Source: Shewanella vesiculosa
Lineage (GTDB): Bacteria; Pseudomonadota; Gammaproteobacteria; Enterobacterales; Shewanellaceae
Length of the DNA: 64,000 nucleotides
Assembly (NCBI RefSeq): GCF_021560015.1
Contig: NZ_CP073588.1
Location: 1,922,001-1,986,000, forward strand
Reading direction: 5' to 3'
Shown here: in pieces, positions 47,251 through 56,066 of the stretch
How positions within the stretch are numbered: the stretch's first letter is position 1
Layout: each line of letters begins with the position of its first letter
Program-made: the position numbers and the translations under genes
Notes under the pieces: model-generated
What the model was told of the DNA's origin: nothing
Database searches by the model: none
Seen by the model: the letters and a program-made list of their open reading frames with translations, nothing else

Positions 47251-49958
47251 ATGGAATTACTTCATTGAGTTACAAACAAATTATTTCTTATTACCGAGAT
47301 TGCTACAAGGAAGATAGTGCCTCCATTAATCTTTGGAACGTCAATAAGCTTAAGCAAGAAGACCGTTTAATTCTTCAAGGTAAAGATGAACTAGGCACAG
47401 GTTTTTTACCTCGGCTACCTATCCCCGAAGAATTTGCCGCCCCAATGTTAAAACGGGTAGCAATGTATCAAAGAGAAAGAGTATTACTGTATGCACGGTT
47501 CTTGTTTGTCGGCAAAGTCACCATAAAAGGCGAGCTTAAAACGGTAGTATCGCCTTTGCTCTTTAGCGAAGCCACCATTGAGCAGGATAATGGTAATTGC
47601 TATTTTTCTACCCAAGCCGATGAAACTGAAATCAATGAAGCCTTACTGCAACAATTACTCCCAGAAGATAATGCGCTAGCAGAATCGCTTTTTACTGAAG
47701 AGACTCGCTCCGCATCATTTTGGACCTCATATTTTAGTAATAATCATATTGAAATAAGCTCGCTTGAATTACTCCAATATCCGAAGCTTGCTCAATACAG
47801 TGACATCAAAAAAGCGCTGACAAAAAAGATCCCCAGCTTATTACCCATTTCCATGTTAATTTTTGTTGAAAGATCAAAAAGTAGCCGCGGCGTACTTCAC
47901 GAATTAGACACTATCATCAATGCTAATCAGCTATCAGCCCCTATCGGTAAGCTCTTTAACCATACAATGGCAAAGTCGAACAAGGTTTCCAAACCTGCGA
48001 AGCTCAAGTACGACTTTTTGCCTGGACTATTATCAGGCCCACAAAAGAAAGTCATCGCTATCGCCGCTAACAACAGTCTAGGTTGTGTGTCTGGCCCACC
48101 CGGCACAGGTAAAAGCTATACTATCGCTGCCGTTGCAGCGGAACATATGGCTCGCGGAGAGTCGGTGTTAATTGTGGCCAATAATGAAGTGGCCCTTGAT
48201 GTTATTGCAGACAAATTGGCGAGTAACTTTACCTTAGGCGATGTTTCAATTAAGGCCGGACAAAAAGCCTTTTTAAAGCAGCTAAAAGACTATACCGCTG
48301 ATTTGTTAGCCGGTTACTTTGCAGATGACTTGGACAACAGCCCCAAAGCAAATGAACAAGAAATTAACCAGCTAAATCGATTGCTAGGTAAATTAGAACA
48401 TCGTTTTATGGCTTTCAGCCAAAAAGCCATCAGCCGAGGCTTGCGGTTGCACCAACTTGAGTTACAACAATCGAAGTGGTTAAAGCGCGCTTATCTGTTT
48501 TTTATTCAAGGATCAATAAACCAATGGCACCATCAATGGCATGCATTAGATACCATTAACAAACGCACCATTGAACGTGAAACACTTGCTTCTGACTATC
48601 TCAATGCACTTAAAAAAAACAACTTAAAAACATTAGTCAGCCAACACCGAAAGTCTCTTCAAGCATTTAACCAAGCAATACGCAGTCGAACCTCCAGTAA
48701 ACAACTCGCCCAGTTTGCGAAGATTGAATATGCCAAGTTATTTGCTGCATTTCCCATCTGGTTGGTGAGCTTAAATAGCCTGCACAAAGTATTACCGCTT
48801 AACAGTGAAATGTTTGACTTAGTGATTATTGATGAAGCCACGCAATGCAATATTAGCAGCTGTTTACCGGCCTTATATCGTGCAAAACGGGCACTGATTG
48901 TTGGCGATACCAAACAATTAAAACACTATTCATTTTTAGCTAGAGCTAAGCAGAATCAATTATTAAGCAAAAACAACGTGCCTGAAAACAACCAGAGCGC
49001 CATCAGTTATCGAGATAATTCTATCTTAGATTTAGCCCTAAAAACCTTAAACACCGATAAAGAGCTGGCCTTTCTAGATGAACATTTTAGAAGTAAACCT
49101 GAACTCATCCATTTTAGTAATCAGTCTTTTTATCATTCAAGATTAAAAGTCATGCAACACCGACCTTGTACTAGCTCAGGCCATTTGCACCTTCATCGAC
49201 TAGAGGGGATCCGCGACACATCCGGCGTAAATCATCAAGAAGCACAATGCATCCTAGCTGATATTCAAGCTCAAATAACAACCGACAATAACACTGGCAT
49301 AGCCCACAGTATCGGAGTCATCTCACCTTTCAGCGCTCAGGCAGAACAGATTGCCGCACTGATTGAACAGCATATTCCTCAAGCCGATATCATTAAACAC
49401 AGTATTCGCGCTGCTACGCCGTTTGGTTTTCAAGGTGAAGAACGAGATATTATGTTGATTTCGTTTGCAATTGATAATAACAGTAAACATGCAGCAGCCT
49501 ACCTAAACAAGGCCGATGTATTTAATGTCACCATTACCAGAGCACGCCAAAAACAGTCGTTATACCTATCAATTGATGACTCACAATTACCAGAAAATAA
49601 TCTACTGCGGCGCTATATAGCATCAATGACCACTTTTCATGCCGAGCATAGCGTCACCTCAGAAATAGACGCATTTCAACAACAAATCATTGCAGCATTA
49701 CAAGAGCAACAAATAGAAACATGGCCGGGTTATGCCATTGTTGGCACAGAAATAGATATTTTATGTCGTTATGCTAACAAGTACCTTGCCATCGATCTTA
49801 TTGGCTTTCCTGGACCATGGGCTAATTTTTTCGAACTGACAACCTACAGGTTATTTGAAAGAGCAGGAGTTGAAATACTGCCACTAAGCTATGGTCTGTG
49901 GGTTGTCGATAAGCAAGCATGCATTGATAAAATAAAGTCTACGCTGTTATTACCATGA
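47235..49958 (+). CDS. Superfamily 1 DNA/RNA helicase with possible C-terminal nuclease domain
   Basis: 907 aa. Walker A GPPGTGKS at about 287-294; Walker B VIIDEATQ with D533-E534; motif III-like VGDTKQLKH; motif V-like FGFQGEERDIMLISFA; motif VI NVTITRARQK near 767. This is the UPF1/DNA2-like arrangement. An insert of about 170 residues with coiled-coil character lies between motifs Ia and II. The last ~100 residues (FQQQIIAALQEQQIETWPGY, then GTEIDILC and YLAIDLIGFPG) resemble a restriction-endonuclease fold like those at the end of DUF559-type helicases, but the usual lysine is not seen. The start is a TTG, either 47235 or 47265; the latter has GGA 9 bases upstream. Confidence 0.8.
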   Translation: MGPSVNGITSLSYKQIISYYRDCYKEDSASINLWNVNKLKQEDRLILQGKDELGTGFLPRLPIPEEFAAPMLKRVAMYQRERVLLYARFLFVGKVTIKGELKTVVSPLLFSEATIEQDNGNCYFSTQADETEINEALLQQLLPEDNALAESLFTEETRSASFWTSYFSNNHIEISSLELLQYPKLAQYSDIKKALTKKIPSLLPISMLIFVERSKSSRGVLHELDTIINANQLSAPIGKLFNHTMAKSNKVSKPAKLKYDFLPGLLSGPQKKVIAIAANNSLGCVSGPPGTGKSYTIAAVAAEHMARGESVLIVANNEVALDVIADKLASNFTLGDVSIKAGQKAFLKQLKDYTADLLAGYFADDLDNSPKANEQEINQLNRLLGKLEHRFMAFSQKAISRGLRLHQLELQQSKWLKRAYLFFIQGSINQWHHQWHALDTINKRTIERETLASDYLNALKKNNLKTLVSQHRKSLQAFNQAIRSRTSSKQLAQFAKIEYAKLFAAFPIWLVSLNSLHKVLPLNSEMFDLVIIDEATQCNISSCLPALYRAKRALIVGDTKQLKHYSFLARAKQNQLLSKNNVPENNQSAISYRDNSILDLALKTLNTDKELAFLDEHFRSKPELIHFSNQSFYHSRLKVMQHRPCTSSGHLHLHRLEGIRDTSGVNHQEAQCILADIQAQITTDNNTGIAHSIGVISPFSAQAEQIAALIEQHIPQADIIKHSIRAATPFGFQGEERDIMLISFAIDNNSKHAAAYLNKADVFNVTITRARQKQSLYLSIDDSQLPENNLLRRYIASMTTFHAEHSVTSEIDAFQQQIIAALQEQQIETWPGYAIVGTEIDILCRYANKYLAIDLIGFPGPWANFFELTTYRLFERAGVEILPLSYGLWVVDKQACIDKIKSTLLLP

Positions 49959-50053
49959 TAAGAAAAGCTAAGCGGGGATGATTTATAGGATTAACCACTG
50001 TGGATGCATTAAGTATTGAAACACTCAAAAGAGCATTTCAATACTGCTGATGG

Positions 50054-50704
50054 TTATTTTTTACGTAAAAAATGTCGTCCCATGGTTTTGATCCGCAGCC
50101 AGATCCCAGGATGCTCAGCAACAATCTCAGCTTCTTCTGTGGGTTTAACTGGTGGGGTTATTAACGGAGAGAGTTGCTGCAGAAATTCAGTTAATGATGG
50201 TGCAATCTGAGTAGTTTGTTTTTCGCCTGGTATTTCTATCCATACGCTGCCATCATCATTGTTTACGGTTAGCATTTCGTCACCATCACCTAACACGCCG
50301 ATAAACCAAGTTGCTGGTTGTTTAAGCTTTTGCTTCATGATCAAATGACCAATTACATTTTGTTGCAAATTTTCAAAGTCAGCTTGATTCCACGCTTGGA
50401 TTAATTCACCTTCGCCAAACGATGCAGTAAACGCCAATGGCGCTGAAAAATATTGCCCATAAAATGCATGAATATCTTGGTGTAACTGAATATTTAATGC
50501 ATGCTCTACATTACTAAAGTCGCCTGTATCATCCCGTTTAACAGGTTGCCAGAATACGATTTTATCGTTATTCGCATCAAATGCACCTTGAATACATACC
50601 GAATCCTCGCCCAAAGGATAATAGCGCGGAAATTCAGATAGGGTATCTTGATAAGAATTAAGATATTTTTTAATGAAGCAATCTAATGCAGATGAACAAG
50701 ACAC
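50054..50704 (-). CDS. syd: SecY-interacting protein Syd
   Basis: Cytoplasmic protein that binds SecY and is thought to check proper SecYEG assembly. Family stretches: FYGQYFSAPLAFTASFGEGELIQAW-like region, QADFENLQQNVIGHLIMKQKLKQPATWFI and APSLTEFLQQLSPLI. 216 aa, about 35 longer than E. coli because of a C-terminal tail with a basic end. Divergent from queF, the same neighbour as in E. coli. Confidence 0.9.
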   Translation of the reverse strand: MSCSSALDCFIKKYLNSYQDTLSEFPRYYPLGEDSVCIQGAFDANNDKIVFWQPVKRDDTGDFSNVEHALNIQLHQDIHAFYGQYFSAPLAFTASFGEGELIQAWNQADFENLQQNVIGHLIMKQKLKQPATWFIGVLGDGDEMLTVNNDDGSVWIEIPGEKQTTQIAPSLTEFLQQLSPLITPPVKPTEEAEIVAEHPGIWLRIKTMGRHFLRKK

Positions 50705-50758
50705 TTAAGCCACTCGTAGTTTATAATAAAACCATATTTTGACACGGAAACCGATTAG

Positions 50759-51616
50759 ATGACACACAATCACGACCCTTATAGTGACGCTGCAGCATTA
50801 AAAGGCCTAACATTAGGCCGTGCAACTGCTTATCAAGCTGAGTATGACGCGTCACTGCTGCAAGGGGTTCCTCGTAAACTTAACCGAGATGCTATTGAAT
50901 TAAGCGGTGAACTGCCTTTTCATGGTACCGATATTTGGACAGGGTATGAATTGTCTTGGCTTAATGCCAAAGGCAAGCCTATTGTTGCTATTTTGGAAGT
51001 TCAGTTAGATATCAACAGTGTCAATTTGATTGAATCTAAGTCTTTTAAACTGTACTTGAATAGTTTTAACCAAACTAAATTTGACAGTGTAGAAGCCGTA
51101 CAAGAAACCTTAAGCCGTGACCTAAGCACTTGCGCCCAAGGTGAGCTAAGCGTAAAAGTCATTGAGCCTAAGTTTTTTAATCTTGAACGTATCATTGATT
51201 TACCGGGTAGCTGTATTGATGAGCTAGACATTGAAGTTAATGAGTACGCCTTTAACCCAGATCATTTATTAGACAGCACAGATGCAGATAAGAATGTCGC
51301 TGAGACACTAAATTCTAATCTATTAAAGTCTAATTGTTTAATCACCTCACAGCCTGATTGGGGCAGCGTGATGATCCGTTATCAAGGCCCTAAAATTGAC
51401 CGTGAAAAACTGCTGCGCTACTTAATTTCTTTCCGTCAGCATAATGAATTTCATGAACAATGCGTTGAACGTATCTTTGTCGACTTAAAGAAATATTGCC
51501 AATGCACTAAGCTAACCGTATATGCACGTTATACCCGCCGTGGCGGCTTAGACATCAACCCTTATCGCAGTGATTTTGAAAATCCACCAGAATCGAACCG
51601 TCTAGCAAGACAGTAA
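50759..51616 (+). CDS. queF: NADPH-dependent 7-cyano-7-deazaguanine reductase QueF
   Basis: Reduces preQ0 to preQ1 in queuosine tRNA modification. Long, two-domain type (285 aa; E. coli 282). The QueF motif [17 protein letters not shown] is near residue 90. The catalytic Cys and Asp are in [12 protein letters not shown] (about residue 194), and the C-terminal half has RHNEFHE-like [16 protein letters not shown]. It ends at a strong terminator. Confidence 0.95.
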   Translation: MTHNHDPYSDAAALKGLTLGRATAYQAEYDASLLQGVPRKLNRDAIELSGELPFHGTDIWTGYELSWLNAKGKPIVAILEVQLDINSVNLIESKSFKLYLNSFNQTKFDSVEAVQETLSRDLSTCAQGELSVKVIEPKFFNLERIIDLPGSCIDELDIEVNEYAFNPDHLLDSTDADKNVAETLNSNLLKSNCLITSQPDWGSVMIRYQGPKIDREKLLRYLISFRQHNEFHEQCVERIFVDLKKYCQCTKLTVYARYTRRGGLDINPYRSDFENPPESNRLARQ

Positions 51617-51635
51617 TTGCTTTTGAATTGACTGC

Positions 51636-51668
51636 AAAAAAGCCTTTATCTTTGATAAAGGCTTTTTT
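51636..51668 (+). terminator. Terminator after queF
   Basis: A 15-bp stem (51636-51650 with 51654-51668) around AGCCTTTATC/GATAAAGGCT with a TTT loop and T6 on the plus strand. The A6 on the other side allows it to work in both directions. Confidence 0.88.
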
Positions 51669-51999
51669 AATTAATCTACCGATCTTTTTAAGCCATACGA
51701 TCATTCTTCGCCATTCTCAGTGAGGTGTTAATACTTGCACTAGGTTCTTTTTAATAACACTTTTCGAGCAGTACTCAATGTCATTAAGCCTAGGTTTAAA
51801 TGAATATAAGGCCTAAATCGATCGGTATATCATGAGCAAAATACCTTCTACACACATTGATAATACACATCACAAACATCACTTAATATGGCACAAACTT
51901 TTACAATATAGCCTTGTTGTTCGCAACACATTTGAACAATCGCTATGCTAATCTGCAGTCTATTCGACCACAAATGACTAACATAACCAGAGAGTTCTT
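51669..51999. other. Upstream region of the S10 peptidase gene, nothing recognised
   Basis: About 330 bp of AT-rich DNA. It probably contains the promoter of the next gene. No ORF, repeat or strong hairpin stands out. Confidence 0.5.
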
Positions 52000-53523
52000 A
52001 TGCTCAAATCACTTTTACATACAGGTTTAATCGTGCTTTTTTTACAAAGCACCTGCATCTCATCAAACGCTTTTGCTAACGATATCAGACAAATACCCAT
52101 TGATGAAAAAGTAGTGACCGAGCATAAGGCGAAGATCAATGGTAAAACCATCCCCTATAAAGCCACGACAGGAACTCAACCCGTATGGGATGAAGAAGGT
52201 CATCCGACCGCGACCTTGTTTTACACTTATTACCAACGTACTGACGTTAAAGACGACACTAAAAGACCGTTAATTATTTCATTTAATGGTGGCCCAGGAT
52301 CTGCCTCGGTATGGATGCACATTGCCTATACTGGACCTAGAGTATTAAATGTGGACGACGAAGGTTACCCACTACAACCTTATGGCGTCAAAAATAACGA
52401 CAGCTCAATACTGGATATTGCCGATATCGTTTACGTTAATCCTGTTAACACCGGTTACTCAAGAGTATTGCCAAATGATGAAGGCAAAATGCCTTCAAAA
52501 GATGAGCAACAAAAAATGTTTTTTGGAGTTAAAGCCGATATAAAATACTTAGCAGAATGGGTCACCACATTTGTGTCTAGAAATGAACGCTGGCGCTCAC
52601 CTAAGTATTTAATTGGTGAAAGTTATGGTACTGCAAGGGTTTCCGGTTTAGCCCTTGAACTGCAGAACAATCAATGGATGTATCCTAATGGGGTTATCTT
52701 AGTCTCACCTACAGATCTTGGTATTGAGCGAAATGGTCCTGTAAAGGCAGCTAATCGCTTACCCTATTTTGCCGCTGCAGCTTGGTACCACAAAGCACTT
52801 GATACTGATTTACAGCAACAAGATTTAACACCGATTTTAGCTGAGGTAGAGCAATTTACCTTAAATCAATATCTACCAGCACTCGCCAAAGGCAGTTTTA
52901 TTGATCCAGATGAAAAGCTACGCATTGCCCAACAAGTTGCTCATTATTCAGGGCTTAGCCTAACGGATGTACTGCAAAGTAATTTAGATATCGACACTGA
53001 TTACTTTTGGAAATCCTTATTGCGTGACCGCAAGCAAACCATAGGCCGTTTAGATTCACGTTATATCGGTATCGATGAAAAAGTCGTTGGCGCAAGTCCT
53101 GACTATAATGCAGAGCTTACCTCTTGGCTTCACAGTTTTACTCCAGCAATTAATGATTACCTGCGTACCGAACTGAACTATAAAACTGATATAAAATACA
53201 ATATGTTCGGACCAGTTCATCCGTGGGATAGAAGTGGTAATAAAACCGGTGAAAATTTACGCTTGGCAATGGCGCAAAACCCATACCTCAATGTGATGAT
53301 CCAATCCGGTTATTATGATGGTGCAACTAATTATTTTGATGCTAAATACACCATGTGGCAGCTTGACCGCAGTGGCTTAATGAAAGACAGATTATCATTT
53401 AAAGGCTATCGCAGTGGCCACATGATGTATCTTCGTCACGATGACTTAAAGCAATCAAATCAAGATTTGCGCCAATTTATTAACTCCACATTACCAACAG
53501 AACAACAAGCGGCAAAATACTAG
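52000..53523 (+). CDS. Exported serine carboxypeptidase, S10 family
   Basis: 507 aa with a signal peptide (ends NAFA near residue 26). S10 hallmarks: SFNGGPGSASVW (oxyanion hole), YLIGESYGTARVSGLA with the catalytic Ser in GESYG, a probable catalytic Asp in SGYYDGATNYFDA, and the catalytic His in YRSGHMMYL. The order Ser-Asp-His is normal. Role unknown, perhaps peptide scavenging. Its stop overlaps the convergent pfaE stop by 4 bp. Confidence 0.88.
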   Translation: MLKSLLHTGLIVLFLQSTCISSNAFANDIRQIPIDEKVVTEHKAKINGKTIPYKATTGTQPVWDEEGHPTATLFYTYYQRTDVKDDTKRPLIISFNGGPGSASVWMHIAYTGPRVLNVDDEGYPLQPYGVKNNDSSILDIADIVYVNPVNTGYSRVLPNDEGKMPSKDEQQKMFFGVKADIKYLAEWVTTFVSRNERWRSPKYLIGESYGTARVSGLALELQNNQWMYPNGVILVSPTDLGIERNGPVKAANRLPYFAAAAWYHKALDTDLQQQDLTPILAEVEQFTLNQYLPALAKGSFIDPDEKLRIAQQVAHYSGLSLTDVLQSNLDIDTDYFWKSLLRDRKQTIGRLDSRYIGIDEKVVGASPDYNAELTSWLHSFTPAINDYLRTELNYKTDIKYNMFGPVHPWDRSGNKTGENLRLAMAQNPYLNVMIQSGYYDGATNYFDAKYTMWQLDRSGLMKDRLSFKGYRSGHMMYLRHDDLKQSNQDLRQFINSTLPTEQQAAKY

Positions 53524-54380
53524 TCGTGTGAAGAAGGTATTAATTGCGCCAACGAAATTATCGACATCGTTGGCGCTTTTATGTGCAGCAAAGACTGAGA
53601 TTGCATATCACCAATACACACGCTGAAGCGGTAATATGGGCTTAATCGGCCAAAGTAAAACTGCCATTGCGGCTCGTGATAATCGAGCGCTGAAAAATGG
53701 ATATAATCACTGGCTGCGATAGTAGGATATTGCTCATTAACAGCTTCAAACACGCTATTAGCAGCAAATGTAAACCCAAAAGAGGTTAACGACTGCGCCA
53801 GCCCTTTGCCTGTTGCTTTAATAAAGGCCTCTTTCAACGCCCATAAATCAAAAAAACGTTGGCGTTGTAACTCAAGCGGCAATGCCATCAAATCTTCTAT
53901 TTCAACAGCAGAAAAGTAGTGATTCAAAATAGCTTCTATTTTGGTACTACTGCGTTCACGCTCAATATCAACACCAAATGACAAGGCTGTTTCAGCGGCA
54001 TATGCTTGCTTATTACTGACAATGCCGATCATTAGCCAATCGCCGCTATGGCTCAAATTAAAATGCAGCCCAGTTTGAACCAATAAGTCTTCGCTAAGCG
54101 CCGGTTTACCTTTAGCACCATAGCTAAAACGCCACTCAAAAGGTTTTAAATCACTATGAAGTGACATAATAGCCCGAAGCGCTAAACGCACTTGTAAACC
54201 AGTATTGCGCGCCGATTCACTTCTGTAACGACTAACCTTAGCAACCTCGTCATCGGTTAACCAATTTAAGGCTAAACCAGCCTCATAATCTGCAGCACAA
54301 AGCGCGCCATCCAGTGGCACAAAATAAATATGTGGCTGAAAAAGCGGCTGAGATGAGTTTATATAAGATGTAACAGACAT
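53520..54380 (-). CDS. pfaE: 4'-phosphopantetheinyl transferase PfaE
   Basis: Sfp-type enzyme that turns the apo-ACP domains of PfaA into holo form; needed for omega-3 fatty acid synthesis. Motifs: KGKPAL, LHFNLSHSGDWLMIG, FGVDIERERSS (Mg-binding Asp and Glu) and FFDLWALKEAFIKATGKGL (W-x-x-KE-A-x-x-K). 286 aa from the ATG at 54380; a TTG 12 bp upstream is possible. It is on the opposite strand to pfaR-pfaA, as in the known Shewanella EPA clusters. Confidence 0.92.
   Translation of the reverse strand: MSVTSYINSSQPLFQPHIYFVPLDGALCAADYEAGLALNWLTDDEVAKVSRYRSESARNTGLQVRLALRAIMSLHSDLKPFEWRFSYGAKGKPALSEDLLVQTGLHFNLSHSGDWLMIGIVSNKQAYAAETALSFGVDIERERSSTKIEAILNHYFSAVEIEDLMALPLELQRQRFFDLWALKEAFIKATGKGLAQSLTSFGFTFAANSVFEAVNEQYPTIAASDYIHFSALDYHEPQWQFYFGRLSPYYRFSVCIGDMQSQSLLHIKAPTMSIISLAQLIPSSHD
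53546..53580 (+). terminator. Terminator of the S10 gene, inside the 3' end of pfaE
   Basis: A 10-bp stem (GCGCCAACGA, 53546-53555 with 53567-53576), 11-base loop and four T. It lies 23 bp after the S10 stop and within the last codons of the convergent pfaE, so the two 3' ends overlap. Confidence 0.75.
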
Positions 54381-54592
54381 TAAAACAAACAAGGCTCGAT
54401 TAAACGCTAATACCGTTAAATTACCTCAATAAGCTCGATTCAGCGAGGAATTTGTCAAACTCCCTGTATCACGGCGGTTACAAGTCAGCATAGTTAATCT
54501 GATAATCGTTATGTTCACTTTTACTGTTGATGATTAGTGCTAATTCATCAACAATCATCACCATAACCACAACATCGAAAGCTTGAACATTT

Positions 54593-54815
54593 ATGCGCAT
54601 AGTCAGCCTAGTCATTATATTATTGTTAGCGTTATTCAGCTCAAACGCTGCATTTGCCCAAGTGCACCATCAGCAAAGTGGCGATTAAATCAAGCGAACT
54701 CAATAACCCCAAGTTAGAGCGTCAATTAACCTTAGTATTGCGTTCAATTAACTTCCCTGCCGAAAGTGTCGCTGTAATGACCACCATCTGGGCCATTGAT
54801 TTCTTTCCAAGTTAA
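54593..54815 (+). pseudogene. Truncated AgmX/PglI C-terminal (TonB-like) family protein
   Basis: Starting at ATG 54593 there is a clean signal peptide (VSLVIILLLALFSSNAAFAQ). The frame then closes at 54686-54688. In the next frame, from about 54666, the sequence is the second half of an AgmX/PglI-type C-terminal domain: TISKVAIKSSELNNPKLERQ, then RSINFPAESV and the closing IDFFPS. The first half of that domain is missing, so there is both a frame change and an internal loss; probably a decayed gene, although a small intact protein after correcting one base cannot be excluded. A strong terminator follows. Confidence 0.5.
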
Positions 54816-54844
54816 TTGGCTTTAAAAACCGATAAAATTGTTCC

Positions 54845-54880
54845 AAAGCCGTTAATGAGACAGCTCGTTAGCGGCTTTTT
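54845..54880 (+). terminator. Terminator after the truncated AgmX-like gene
   Basis: A 15-pair stem with two G-T wobbles (54845-54859 with 54864-54878, AAAGCCGTTAATGAG), ACAG loop and five T. Its presence shows that the small gene upstream was, or is, a separate transcription unit from pfaR. Confidence 0.85.
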
Positions 54881-55184
54881 ACTCAAATAATATACCGTTT
54901 AATTGACGGCTAAATAATTGCCATAATAACGCGGTTTCAGGGCAATTACAGCGACGATGTAAGCATTGAAACATAGCATTAATAGTCGTTTTTACCGCTC
55001 AGATCTTGTTTTTAGTCTCGGGTGATTGTATCGGAGTGAAACCTCAGGTAATCTGCTTTGTGCTAAAAAAAGCATAAATGGATATTTGGACTCATTTTTT
55101 AGCTTATTTAAGTATGAATTAAGTAAGTATGGGTAAGTTTAAATGCGCTAAAGTCCCAATAGATTATTTGGAATACCGGTCTAG

Positions 55185-56066
55185 ATGACAAAAAAGATAA
55201 CCACACATTTAGCACCTGAACTATTGAAGAGTAAGCCTCGTCCAAAATCGGTTTATCACCGTAATGCGACCACGACGCCGGAAATGCGTCAATTTATTCA
55301 GCAATCCGATTATAGTGTCAGTCAATTATCCAAAATCCTGAATATTAGCGAAGCCACCGTTCGTAAGTGGCGTAAACGTGACTCCATCGATAACACACCA
55401 AATACCCCGCACAAACTCAACACAACACTCTCTCCGATGGAAGAGTACGTGATGCTGGGCTTGCGTTATCAATTAAAAATGCCTTTAGACAGGTTATTAA
55501 AAGTTACCCAAGAATTTATCAACCCTAATGTATCCCGATCTGGCCTAGCTCGCTGTTTAAAGCGCTTTGGAGTATCAAAACTCGACGAGTTTGATACTCC
55601 TTTTGTGCCAGAAAAATTTTTCAATCAGCTGCCTATCACTCAGGGAGCCGATATTCAAACCTATACCGTTAACCCGCAAACCTTAGCCGATACTTTAGCC
55701 CTGCCAAGTCCAGATCCGGACAACGTAGTGCAAGTGGTGTCGTTAAGTATTCCGCCTCAATTAACAAAGCAGCAAGCCTATTCTGTTTTGCTTGGCGTTG
55801 ATTTTAAGTCTGACTGGGTTTACCTCGATATTTATCAAGACAGCCATACCCAAGCGAGTAATCGCTACATAACCCATGTCTTAAAGCACGGGCCATTTCA
55901 TTTACGTAAGTTATTGGTTCGCAACTATCACACTTTTCTTGCTCGTTTTCCTGGAGCAAGTCAACCAGCCGCAGTATCTACTAGCACCATTGATGCAGCT
56001 GGATCCCAACACCAGATAACTGAACCTCAGTTATCAAACGGAGACTCATATGAGCCAATCCAGTAA
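55185..56066 (+). CDS. pfaR: PfaR, regulator of the pfa operon, IS481-transposase-like
   Basis: 293 aa. N-terminal helix-turn-helix (about 33-65: DYSVSQLSKILNISEATVRKW) and second HTH-like part (about 82-130: EEYVMLGLRYQLKMPLDRLL, SRSGLARCLKRFGV) follow the IS481 transposase pattern. The region 200-255 keeps the outline of the integrase core: D206 in LLGVDFKSDW, and LLVRNYHTF where LTDNG would stand. The second acidic residue is lost and no third is seen, so transposition is not expected. In related EPA/DHA clusters the gene at this place, pfaR, activates pfa expression. It overlaps pfaA by 17 bp. Confidence 0.85.
   Translation: MTKKITTHLAPELLKSKPRPKSVYHRNATTTPEMRQFIQQSDYSVSQLSKILNISEATVRKWRKRDSIDNTPNTPHKLNTTLSPMEEYVMLGLRYQLKMPLDRLLKVTQEFINPNVSRSGLARCLKRFGVSKLDEFDTPFVPEKFFNQLPITQGADIQTYTVNPQTLADTLALPSPDPDNVVQVVSLSIPPQLTKQQAYSVLLGVDFKSDWVYLDIYQDSHTQASNRYITHVLKHGPFHLRKLLVRNYHTFLARFPGASQPAAVSTSTIDAAGSQHQITEPQLSNGDSYEPIQ

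Noticed and set aside
55185..56066. Active IS481 transposase
   Set aside because: Catalytic DDE residues are not kept, no terminal inverted repeats are seen around it, and position and overlap with pfaA fit pfaR.
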